Positions 8,391 through 14,653 of a stretch of DNA of 17,008 nucleotides are shown in pieces. The translations under genes and the position numbers were made by a program. Each line of letters starts with the position of its first letter. Within the stretch, counting starts at the first letter, position 1. Source of the stretch: an uncultured Porphyromonadaceae bacterium (GTDB lineage: Bacteria > Bacteroidota > Bacteroidia > Bacteroidales > Muribaculaceae); contig CAMVDK010000034.1 in assembly GCA_947166165.1 (NCBI GenBank), positions 1 through 17,008 on the forward strand, in the 5' to 3' direction. The notes under the pieces were generated by a model. The model was not told where the DNA came from. It saw nothing but the letters and a program-made list of their open reading frames with translations, and did not search any database.

Positions 8391-8520
8391 CAAAAAAATT
8401 CCGTCACCGCGCCCATCCCAGGCCACAAAAACGCACCAAAGCCCAATTTTCGACAAAACCGCAGTTTCAAAACTGTGGCGCATAGTTACAAGAACAAACC
8501 AACAACGAACTGTTAAAATT

Positions 8521-8582
8521 GGAATAAAATCAAGTTTATTCCGCTAAACCCATCCCAAACACCCGCCATTTAGCGGAATAAA
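8521..8582 (-). repeat. Overlapping inverted repeats downstream of the comM tail (copy A)
   Basis: Perfect 14-bp arms at 8535-8548 (TTTATTCCGCTAAA) and 8569-8582, with a 20-nt loop. A third copy of the arm end, GGAATAAA at 8521-8528, can pair instead with TTTATTCC at 8535-8542 across a 6-nt loop. The two hairpins share an arm and exclude each other. Being just after the comM stop codon, this may be a terminator or terminator/antiterminator pair. There is no strong U tract, so a protein-binding or recombination site is also possible. Confidence 0.45.
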
Positions 8583-8588
8583 GACAAC

Positions 8589-8747
8589 TTAAGTGGATAA
8601 TGGAAATGATTCCGGGCTGAGGTAGCCGCTGCGGTCGAGGTTGCGGTAGGCGATGGCTTCCATGATGTGGTGCTGCTGGACGGTGGGGGCGGCTTCGAGG
8701 TCGGCGATGGTGCGGGCCACCTTGAGGATGCGGTCGAAGGCGCGGGC
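8589..8747 (-). pseudogene. comM 3'-end fragment A (53 codons)
   Basis: Encodes only the last 52 residues of ComM (ARAFDRILKVARTIADL to the end SGYLSPESFPLST, TAA stop at 8589). An open frame runs a further 36 bp into unrelated cargo DNA but has no ATG, only a TTG. It lacks all AAA+ motifs and cannot work as ComM. It is the far copy left when the ATPase cargo was inserted into the comM tail. The Tyr-to-Phe change (ARAF against ARAY in the other copies) lies at its outer edge. Confidence 0.85.
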
Positions 8748-10234
8748 AGTGTGTGATGCCTGTTTTGCGACAGAAAAAGACAAGACTATGCGAACAACTC
8801 GTTGGCTGTGACCACCGACTTGACTATATCGGAATGGGCATTCGGCTGAAGGGGATTGACCGTCACAAACGTCAACCAGTATTTTTTATTCGGTTGAATG
8901 CTTTCCAGAGCAGCTATGCGCTTTTCCAGCTTTTCGGCGTATGCTTTGGAGATGCAATAGTCTGATTTGGTAAATTTCATCTCGCATACGTTCACCACAT
9001 CGTCGGCACGGTCAATGAGCAGATCGATCTGCATGCCATCCGCATCGCTATCTCCTCTTACGACGAGCGATGACTCTTGCGACGACACACCGGCTATCTG
9101 CAATGCCAGCTTGATCTGCTGGATGTGCTGAAGGCAGACTTCCTCAAAAGCGACGCCGCGCCATGATGCTATCTCATTCTCCTTCATGTGGTTCAACCAG
9201 TAATCGCGTTCTTTGATGGTCTTCTCTTCCTTAAAATGCAGCCAGAACCAGCAAAAACAGTCCGACAGTTTATAATAATCGGGGCTTTGTTGCATGCCCC
9301 AAGGCTGGTACTTGGTGATGAAATCGCTGGCGATGAGAGCTTTCAGCATCTTTGTGAAGTCTCCGTTGGGACTGATGCCTGTGTGCCGGGCAATCTCGTC
9401 GCGGGTGAAACCAGCATGACGCCTGGCCAGAAAACGGATAATTGACATACATGCTGCAGCGTTGTCGAATATAGATGCGAACAGCCGCTCAAACTCATCT
9501 CCCAGTTTGGCCTTCGGATTAAAGAATAGAGTGTCGATGTTTTGAGCCAGACTGAGTGAGGGGTTGAAGCAGTCGAGATAGAAGGGTATGCCGCCCAGTA
9601 TCATATATGCCTGAATGATGTTGTAGCGCGACAGGTCGATCTGGCGGCTCTCAAGGAATTGCTCGCACTCCAAAAGCGTGAACGGCGACAGTTTCATTTC
9701 GCTGGTCAGTCGCCCATAAAGCCCACCTTTGTTATTGATGAGGTTGTCGAGCATCCACGATGTGGCAGAGCCGCAGACCACGAAGCAGAGATTGTGGCGG
9801 CTGCTTCCCCATCCGTTCCAAAAAGCCTCAAGAGCAGTGAGGAATCCGGAGCGTGGGGTGTCCATCCACGGAAGCTCGTCGATAAAGACCACCTGGCGTG
9901 TTCCGTTGTCGAGGCGTTCGAGCAGCTGCTCTAACATGAAGAACGCCTCCATCCAGGACTTTGGCATAGGCACTCCCTCCATGCCGTGACGCATGAGCGA
10001 GAAATAGAAATTCTGCAACTGATCCTTCAGGCTGACCTTGCGTTTGCGGTCATAGGGCGACAAGCCGGTATGACGAAACACCATCCCATCGCGCAGCACC
10101 TCATTGATGAGAAACGTCTTGCCCACGCGACGACGACCGTACACTGCGATAAACTCAGCCCGACCGCTCTCATAGCGACGGTTAAGCTCTGCAATTTCTT
10201 GTTTTCTGCCGATAATCGTGCACATACTCGTTGC
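8748..10234. mobile_element. Cargo module 1 between comM repeats A and B
   Basis: A 1487-bp segment with no similarity to comM, holding one gene, the AAA ATPase at 8786-10225. It is bounded exactly by direct repeats A and B. G+C content is lower by eye than in the comM and pssA genes. No transposase, integrase or terminal inverted repeat is visible. RecA-type recombination between the repeats could remove it. Confidence 0.65.
8786..10225 (-). CDS. AAA ATPase, ATPase_2/DUF234 type
   Basis: A 479-residue protein from the ATG at 10225; a TTG five codons upstream is less likely because the family begins at (M)xxIIGRKxEIxEL. Order of features: IIGRKQEI at 4-11; Walker A GRRRVGKT at 30-37; Walker B VVFIDELPWMD; a sensor-type strand FVVCGSATSW; then a winged-helix-like middle; and a C-terminal DUF234-type region with ID(x)n-VCEMKF, a PD-(D/E)XK-like D...ExK arrangement. 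Proteins of this type are common in Bacteroidales, often alone. Their function is not settled; roles in DNA transactions or defence are guesses. The gene sits alone between comM repeats. Its start codon is 10 bp from the repeat edge, so its promoter lies in comM-associated DNA. Confidence 0.85.
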   Translation of the reverse strand: MCTIIGRKQEIAELNRRYESGRAEFIAVYGRRRVGKTFLINEVLRDGMVFRHTGLSPYDRKRKVSLKDQLQNFYFSLMRHGMEGVPMPKSWMEAFFMLEQLLERLDNGTRQVVFIDELPWMDTPRSGFLTALEAFWNGWGSSRHNLCFVVCGSATSWMLDNLINNKGGLYGRLTSEMKLSPFTLLECEQFLESRQIDLSRYNIIQAYMILGGIPFYLDCFNPSLSLAQNIDTLFFNPKAKLGDEFERLFASIFDNAAACMSIIRFLARRHAGFTRDEIARHTGISPNGDFTKMLKALIASDFITKYQPWGMQQSPDYYKLSDCFCWFWLHFKEEKTIKERDYWLNHMKENEIASWRGVAFEEVCLQHIQQIKLALQIAGVSSQESSLVVRGDSDADGMQIDLLIDRADDVVNVCEMKFTKSDYCISKAYAEKLEKRIAALESIQPNKKYWLTFVTVNPLQPNAHSDIVKSVVTANELFA

Positions 10235-10250
10235 TTTCAAAATTGTGGCG

Positions 10251-10258
10251 CAAAGTTA
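10251..10258 (-). promoter_or_regulatory. Candidate -7 box for the AAA ATPase gene
   Basis: Reads TAACTTTG on the minus strand, matching TAnnTTTG. Transcription would start near 10244, about 20 nt before the ATG at 10225. No well-spaced -33 TTTG is seen. The matching site in copy A is TAACTATG and no longer fits, so only the copy in front of the ATPase keeps the box. Confidence 0.4.
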
Positions 10259-10300
10259 CTAATAAACAAAAGAACAGACCAACAACAAACTGTTAAAATT

Positions 10301-10362
10301 GGAATAAAATCAAGTTTGTTCCGCTAAACCCATCCCAAACACCCGCCATTTAGCGGAATAAA
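10301..10362 (-). repeat. Overlapping inverted repeats downstream of the comM tail (copy B)
   Basis: Same arrangement as at 8521-8582: arms at 10315-10328 and 10349-10362 with a 20-nt loop, and GGAATAAA at 10301-10308. One base of the left arm differs (TTTGTTCC for TTTATTCC), weakening both hairpins slightly. It lies just past the stop codon of comM fragment B and before the ATPase gene. Confidence 0.4.
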
Positions 10363-10414
10363 GACAACTTAAGTGGATAATGGAAATGATTCCGGGCTGA
10401 GGTAGCCGCTGCGG

Positions 10415-11169
10415 TCGAGGTTGCGGTAGGCGATGGCTTCCATGATGTGGTGCTGCTGGACGGTGGGGGCGGCTTCGAGGTCGGCGATGGTGCGGGCCAC
10501 CTTGAGGATGCGGTCGTAGGCGCGGGCGCTCATGTTGAGGCGCTCCATGGCGTCGCGGAGTTTCTCGAGGCCGGCAGCGTCGGGCTCGGCGTACTGATGG
10601 AGCAGCGAGGGGGTCATCTGGGCGTTGCAGTACACGCCGCGCACGTTCTTGAAACGCTCCGTCTGTATCTCGCGGGCGGCCACCACGCGGGCACGGATGG
10701 CGCTCGACGGCTCGCCGGGGGCCTTGCTCGACATCTGCCTACGGCTTCTGTTGGCTGCGCCTCGGCAATCCTCAAACGAATTTGGGATTGCGCTCGGCTT
10801 GCACAACAGTTGGTCGAAGTCGACGGGCTGCACCTCCACCTGCAGGTCGATGCGGTCGAGCATCGGGCAGCTGATTTTGCTCATATAGTGCGCACGCTGG
10901 TATTCGTTGCACACGCAGGGCTTCTTGGAATGGCCGTAGTAGCCGCACGGGCACGGGTTCATACTCGCCACGAGCATGAACGAGGCGGGGTACTCGGTGG
11001 CGTAGCGGGCTCGCGAAATCGATATCACGCGGTCCTCAAGCGGCTGCCGCATCACCTCGAGCACCGCCCTCGGGAACTCCGGCAATTCGTCAAGAAAAAG
11101 GACTCCGTTATGTGCCAATGAAATCTCGCCCGGCGTGGGGAAAGATCCGCCTCCGACTAGGGCAACCGC
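10415..11169 (-). repeat. Long direct repeat, copy B side
   Basis: About 755 bp matching 12755-13509 in the same orientation. Together they enclose the nuclease gene. It is identical over the central 547 bp and diverged at the 11169 end. Confidence 0.9.
10733..10813 (-). repeat. REP-like hairpin inside comM copy B
   Basis: Second copy of the in-frame insert described at 13073-13153. The hairpin core is 10766-10790. Identical to the one in intact comM. Confidence 0.5.
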
Positions 11170-11238
11170 GCAAGTATACGATTATGTGGTGGGATGAAAG
11201 TTTCTTTTATTGACTGAATATCAATGTGGTTATAACTA

Positions 11239-12663
11239 TTAAAGGCCATAATATTTTTTTGCTCTTCTAAATCCCTTTTCAGTAGCCTCCTTTACAGTAA
11301 ACACACAACATTCTCCAGCATTTTTAATTTCTGTTCGATAATATTGCTGATCAAAGGGTAGGTGATATATCTTCTCACCAGCACTATTTATATTGCATTT
11401 TATCAATGGCGGTTTACCAGCGGCTATTACGTAAATCTTAACTCCTAGTTTGTCAGCAAACTTTTGTGCCATTGTTGAGAGTGGTACAGTAGACACTATT
11501 ACAGGAACTACTTTTTCAAAACTATTCTGAGAAAGCTCATATTCTAAAGCAGTTCCATAAATTTGGCAAACTACATTTTCGTGAATTTCTTTTCTTTTTT
11601 TTCTTGACCAGTTTTTACACTGTATTATATAAGTGACATATTGACCATTTTCTATGTTCTTTGCTATTATATCTCGTCCTAAATCATTAATCCCCATCTG
11701 ACTACCGAATGGTATTGTTGAATATCCTTTTTGTTGAAGCAAGTATTCAATGTATTGTTCATATTCAACCCCTATTCTCCAGGGAGACTTAGGACTATTG
11801 TGATAGCGATCTAATGCAAGCTGGTTTCTTTCGTCAACACCCAAACTCTCATATTCTTCCCTGCTAAGATAATCTTTAGCCCTGTCGTATTCTTCTTGAA
11901 ATTCATCAATCGATTCATATTTTGAAAGAGAGATTGTGGCTTCATCTTCATCTAAATAGCTTGATAATTCTGGAAAAATACCCAATAAAGTTTCAAGTCT
12001 ATATTGTATTTGTTTGCTTTCAAAAATTTGAGTTTTAGCCACGTCTTTTAATTCTTTTACAATATCAGCTGCTTTGTAGGCAGGATGAGATTTTTCAACT
12101 AGAAATTTTGCTGCTTGGTCATATATAAAGGTATTCATATCAGCAACCAATGAAGAAGAAAGAATAAAAGGAAAAGAACTCTTTATTACTTTCGAAGTGT
12201 TATCTATTCGCTGGTCTGTCCTAGTGCTAATTTCTTCAATCGCCTTTCTTTCTTTATTAATTTCCTCCTTTAATTCAGCTTCTTTTTGTTCAAATTTTTT
12301 TGTGAGTTGCATATCCTTGAGTCGCAAATCAAATTCTTTCTTTCTACGCTCGGCTTCACATTTATTATTAAATTCTATTTCCTTTTTTCTAAACTCGGAT
12401 TCTTTTTGAGAAATAAATTGTTCTTGTTTTTTTTGCAATTCCCTATCTTTGTTCGATTCTATTGTTTCTTTAAGGCTTAGATATTCTCTGTTATATATAT
12501 CTCTTGCTGTACTTTTTATAAGATAATGACAAATTAGTATTATTAGCCCAAAAAGTAATAGACTAACAACGAAATAATTAATATTGGTTGTAAACAAATA
12601 GACAGCTGCAAAAATAATCGACAAAATGCCAATAATCAATAAAAACTTAAGAAAATAGCGCAT
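11239..12663 (-). CDS. Membrane-anchored coiled-coil Mrr-like nuclease
   Basis: A 474-residue protein in three parts. Two membrane helices lie at about residues 3-25 and 30-50. Then comes a long Lys/Glu-rich coiled coil, about 55-150. Residues about 298-435 form a restriction-endonuclease-like domain: acidic residues E300/E302 in a helix (VEYEQYIEYLL), then GRDIIAK with D331, then YIIQCKNW with Q348 and K350, which is the PD-(D/E)XK pattern in the D...QxK form typical of Mrr_cat proteins. Mrr-type enzymes cut foreign or modified DNA; here the membrane anchor points to a guard at the envelope. No methylase or partner gene is nearby. Codon use is strongly A+T-rich, unlike its neighbours, so it was probably acquired by transfer. 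Defence role inferred; domain call fairly sure. ATG start at 12663. Confidence 0.78.
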   Translation of the reverse strand: MRYFLKFLLIIGILSIIFAAVYLFTTNINYFVVSLLLFGLIILICHYLIKSTARDIYNREYLSLKETIESNKDRELQKKQEQFISQKESEFRKKEIEFNNKCEAERRKKEFDLRLKDMQLTKKFEQKEAELKEEINKERKAIEEISTRTDQRIDNTSKVIKSSFPFILSSSLVADMNTFIYDQAAKFLVEKSHPAYKAADIVKELKDVAKTQIFESKQIQYRLETLLGIFPELSSYLDEDEATISLSKYESIDEFQEEYDRAKDYLSREEYESLGVDERNQLALDRYHNSPKSPWRIGVEYEQYIEYLLQQKGYSTIPFGSQMGINDLGRDIIAKNIENGQYVTYIIQCKNWSRKKRKEIHENVVCQIYGTALEYELSQNSFEKVVPVIVSTVPLSTMAQKFADKLGVKIYVIAAGKPPLIKCNINSAGEKIYHLPFDQQYYRTEIKNAGECCVFTVKEATEKGFRRAKKYYGL

Positions 12664-12721
12664 ATATGAAGATTAAATTAAAAATGCAAAGATTCATTAT
12701 TTTTGCCGTTTTATCTATAAT

Positions 12722-12729
12722 CAAACCTA
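12722..12729 (-). promoter_or_regulatory. Candidate -7 box for the nuclease gene
   Basis: Reads TAGGTTTG on the minus strand, a full TAnnTTTG match directly after the comM stop codon (12730-12732). It would give a leader of about 50 nt before the ATG at 12663, letting the cargo be expressed independently of comM. No clear -33 element. Confidence 0.4.
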
Positions 12730-14346
12730 CTACAAGTTAAAGTAATTACTCCTATCGAGGTTGCGGTAGGCGATGGCTTCGTTGATGTGGTGCTGCTGGA
12801 CGGTGGGGGCGGCTTCGAGGTCGGCGATGGTGCGGGCCACCTTGAGGATGCGGTCGTAGGCGCGGGCGCTCATGTTGAGGCGCTCCATGGCGTCGCGGAG
12901 TTTCTCGAGGCCGGCAGCGTCGGGCTCGGCGTACTGATGGAGCAGCGAGGGGGTCATCTGGGCGTTGCAGTACACGCCGCGCACGTTCTTGAAACGCTCC
13001 GTCTGTATCTCGCGGGCGGCCACCACGCGGGCACGGATGGCGCTCGACGGCTCGCCGGGGGCCTTGCTCGACATCTGCCTACGGCTTCTGTTGGCTGCGC
13101 CTCGGCAATCCTCAAACGAATTTGGGATTGCGCTCGGCTTGCACAACAGTTGGTCGAAGTCGACGGGCTGCACCTCCACCTGCAGGTCGATGCGGTCGAG
13201 CATCGGGCAGCTGATTTTGCTCATATAGTGCGCACGCTGGTATTCGTTGCACACGCAGGGCTTCTTGGAATGGCCGTAGTAGCCGCACGGGCACGGGTTC
13301 ATACTCGCCACGAGCATGAACGAGGCGGGATACTCGGTGGCATAGCGCGCCCGGGAGATCGAAATCACGCGGTCCTCGAGCGGCTGCCGCATCACCTCGA
13401 GCACGGTGCGTGGGAACTCCGGCAATTCGTCAAGAAAAAGGACTCCGTTATGCGCCAACGAGATTTCGCCCGGCGTGGGGAAGCTGCCGCCACCCACCAG
13501 GGCCACGGGCGAGATGGTGTGGTGCGGGGCGCGGAAGGGGCGCGTGGTGAGCAGCGTGGTGCCTCCGGGTAGCTTGCCGGCCACGCTGTGGATTTTGGTG
13601 GTCTCGAGGGCTTCGCTCAGGCTGAGCGGCGGCAGGATGCTGGGCAGACGCTTGGCCATCATCGACTTGCCGGAGCCGGGGCTGCCCACGAGCAGGATGT
13701 TGTGCCCGCCGGCGCAGGCCACCTCGAAGGCGCGCTTGACCTGCTCCTGCCCTTTGACCTCGGCGAAGTCGAGGTCGAAGCGCCCCTGCGCCCGGGCGAA
13801 CTCGGCGCGGGTGTCGACTATGGTAGGCTCAAGGTCGGCCTCGCCGTTGAGAAAGGCGATGACCTGCTGCAGGTTGTCGACGCCGTAGATGTTCAGGTTG
13901 TTGACCACGGCGGCCTCGAGGGCGTTGGCGCGCGGCAGGATGAAACCGTCGAGCTGCATCTCGCGGGCGGTGATGGCCATGGGCAGCGCGCCCTTGATGG
14001 GCCGCAGCGAGCCGTCGAGCGAGAGCTCGCCCATGAGCATGTAGCGGTCGAGGCGGTCGGCGGCGATGTGCTCGTCGCCAGCCAGGATGCCGATGGCCAG
14101 CGGAAGGTCGTAGGCCGAGCCTTCTTTCTTGATGTCGGCCGGCGACATGTTCACCATCACGCTCTTCATCGGAAACTCGTAGCCCGCCTGGCGCGCGGCG
14201 CAGCGCACCCGCTCGCCGCTTTCCTTGACGGCGGTGTCGGGGAGGCCGACGATGGTGAATCCGGCCCCGTAGTCGACCGATACCTCGATTTCTACCTTGA
14301 TGGCGTCGATGCCCTGCACCGCAGCGCCGTATGTTCGTGTCAGCAT
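12730..14346 (-). CDS. comM: Mg-chelatase-like AAA+ ATPase ComM/YifB
   Basis: A 538-residue AAA+ protein of the ComM/YifB family; in naturally transformable bacteria ComM is a helicase that promotes branch migration of incoming DNA. N-terminal ChlI-like domain (residues 1-170, with VGLPDTAVKES), Walker A GSPGSGKS at 221-228, Walker B VLFLDE at about 302-307, arginine-rich motifs, and a cysteine cluster MNPCPCGYYG with a later CVC pair, then a C-terminal Mg-chelatase domain. The family is usually about 510 residues; the excess is a roughly 27-residue in-frame insert at about residues 398-424 encoded by a hairpin repeat. The last residues NYFNL come from cargo DNA and replace the native SGYLSPESFPLST kept in the two partial copies. 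Probably still functional, as all ATPase motifs are intact. ATG start at 14346, with a -7-like box upstream. Confidence 0.95.
   Translation of the reverse strand: MLTRTYGAAVQGIDAIKVEIEVSVDYGAGFTIVGLPDTAVKESGERVRCAARQAGYEFPMKSVMVNMSPADIKKEGSAYDLPLAIGILAGDEHIAADRLDRYMLMGELSLDGSLRPIKGALPMAITAREMQLDGFILPRANALEAAVVNNLNIYGVDNLQQVIAFLNGEADLEPTIVDTRAEFARAQGRFDLDFAEVKGQEQVKRAFEVACAGGHNILLVGSPGSGKSMMAKRLPSILPPLSLSEALETTKIHSVAGKLPGGTTLLTTRPFRAPHHTISPVALVGGGSFPTPGEISLAHNGVLFLDELPEFPRTVLEVMRQPLEDRVISISRARYATEYPASFMLVASMNPCPCGYYGHSKKPCVCNEYQRAHYMSKISCPMLDRIDLQVEVQPVDFDQLLCKPSAIPNSFEDCRGAANRSRRQMSSKAPGEPSSAIRARVVAAREIQTERFKNVRGVYCNAQMTPSLLHQYAEPDAAGLEKLRDAMERLNMSARAYDRILKVARTIADLEAAPTVQQHHINEAIAYRNLDRSNYFNL
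12755..13509 (-). repeat. Long direct repeat, intact-comM side
   Basis: Partner of 10415-11169 (constant offset 2340). It covers codons about 280 to 531 of intact comM. The 2-base difference at 12781-12782 (Asn codon here, Met in copies A and B) lies near the cargo edge. Confidence 0.9.
13073..13153 (-). repeat. In-frame REP-like hairpin insert in comM
   Basis: Extra DNA relative to the usual ComM C-terminal domain, adding about 27 residues between VDFDQL and APGEPSSAIRARV. Its core, 13106-13130, folds on the minus strand as CAATCC-CAAA, a TTCG loop, then TTTG-A-GGATTG: ten paired bases with one bulge. GCCGAGCGC and GCCGAGGCGC flank the stem. It resembles extragenic palindromic repeats of Bacteroidales as I remember them, but I could not verify that. 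Boundaries are approximate. Confidence 0.5.
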
Positions 14347-14375
14347 AACGAGAGTGTGTGGTAAATAATGGTCTG

Positions 14376-14383
14376 CAAATTTA
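14376..14383 (-). promoter_or_regulatory. Candidate -7 box for comM
   Basis: Reads TAAATTTG on the minus strand (TAnnTTTG), about 30 bp upstream of the comM ATG. A TTTG lies at 14396-14399, but the 12-bp spacing is shorter than the usual 19 or so, so only the -7 is supported. Confidence 0.4.
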
Positions 14384-14407
14384 CATCATTTTTCGCAAAC
14401 AGACTAT

Positions 14408-14637
14408 TTTTTAGACTACAAGGACGTGGATTTTTCGACCATTTGAACATAACTATATCAGAAAGAAGAACATAAGTATAGCGCGGAGCGAAATGGGCTG
14501 CATTAAATAAAGCGAATGGAACGAATGGCCGAAGCGCAGTCAGTCTCATTCGTTCCATTTGTTGTTTTTTAGGCGGATTTTATCCTTATGTTCCTATAGT
14601 GTCTAAAAAGGTTTTTGATCGCTTTTCAGTCTAAAAA
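14408..14637. repeat. Nested inverted-repeat region between yebC and comM
   Basis: Fills most of the 307-bp gap between yebC and comM. Mirrored arms from outside in: TTTTTAGACT (14408-14417) with AGTCTAAAAA (14628-14637); ACTATA (14452-14457) with TATAGT (14595-14600); GAACATAAG (14468-14476) with CTTATGTTC (14585-14593); and the central 13-bp hairpin. A 13-mer GAACATAASTATA occurs at 14445 and 14468, with a near copy on the other strand at 14581-14593. It could be a degenerate MITE or an operator cluster upstream of comM. No credible gene lies here. Confidence 0.45.
14515..14572 (+). terminator. 13-bp hairpin with T-rich tail
   Basis: Perfect arms AATGGAACGAATG (14515-14527) and CATTCGTTCCATT (14547-14559) around a 19-nt loop, followed on the plus strand by TGTTGTTTTTTA. 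This has the shape of an intrinsic terminator reading rightward, but no plus-strand gene ends here. On the minus strand it lies past yebC with a weaker T run (CTTTATTT), where it could end the yebC transcript. Confidence 0.4.
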
Positions 14638-14653
14638 GGGCGGCGGCGGGATG

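Larger units (their letters stand above)
8255..8464. other. Intergenic leader region of pssA
   Basis: No convincing gene. It holds the pssA promoter-like box and the 16-bp palindrome listed separately. The half nearest pssA is G+C-rich and the distal half becomes A+T-rich where it meets the comM-derived repeat at 8465. Confidence 0.5.
8465..8747 (-). repeat. Direct repeat, copy A: comM tail plus 3' flank
   Basis: Matches 10235-10527 apart from a 10-bp deletion and a few substitutions. The middle, 8539-8736, is identical. Differences cluster at the ends: near 8737 (Tyr to Phe codon in the comM reading frame) and in 8465-8538. Copies A and B enclose the ATPase gene as direct repeats, as expected after single-crossover integration. 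Confidence 0.85.
10235..10527 (-). repeat. Direct repeat, copy B: comM tail plus 3' flank
   Basis: Partner of 8465-8747. It begins 10 bp upstream of the ATPase start codon and runs through the 3' flank of comM into its last 53 codons. Compared with copy A it carries an extra 10 bp near 10259-10270 and an intact -7-like box (CAAAGTTA on the plus strand, where copy A has CATAGTTA). Confidence 0.85.
10369..11169 (-). pseudogene. comM 5'-truncated copy B
   Basis: Encodes ComM from about residue 280 of the intact gene to the native end SGYLSPESFPLST (TAA at 10369). It keeps Walker B (GVLFLDELPEF) and the C-terminal domain but lacks Walker A and the N-terminal domain. The only start-like codons are internal TTGs. 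Positions 10443-10989 are identical to intact comM 12783-13329, while 10990-11160 differ at roughly two dozen of 171 positions, nearly all silent. Matching stops abruptly near 11169. The diverged 5' edge looks like the allele that arrived with the nuclease cargo. Confidence 0.9.
11170..12754. mobile_element. Cargo module 2 between comM repeats
   Basis: About 1585 bp unrelated to comM, carrying only the membrane-anchored nuclease gene. It is strikingly A+T-rich next to its neighbours and ends sharply where the comM repeats begin (12755 on one side, about 11169 on the other). No integrase, transposase or terminal repeats are visible. The first 25 bases inside its right edge supply the last codons and stop of intact comM. 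Confidence 0.65.

Noticed and set aside
8463..8476. Palindrome CAGTTTCAAAACTG at the outer edge of repeat A as an attachment site
   Set aside because: The matching edge of repeat B is not palindromic and no integrase is encoded nearby, so homologous recombination explains the boundaries better.
8521..8582. Integron attC or dif/Xer site
   Set aside because: The 20-nt spacing between arms does not fit a dif site (about 6 bp), and no clear attC R'/R'' core sequences are present.
8748..12754. Composite transposon or integrative element
   Set aside because: No transposase, integrase, relaxase or terminal inverted repeats were found; the flanking repeats are comM coding sequence.
14340..14558. 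72-codon minus-strand frame upstream of comM
   Set aside because: It runs through the inverted repeats and overlaps the comM start; composition is not protein-like and it probably arises by chance in A+T-rich DNA.
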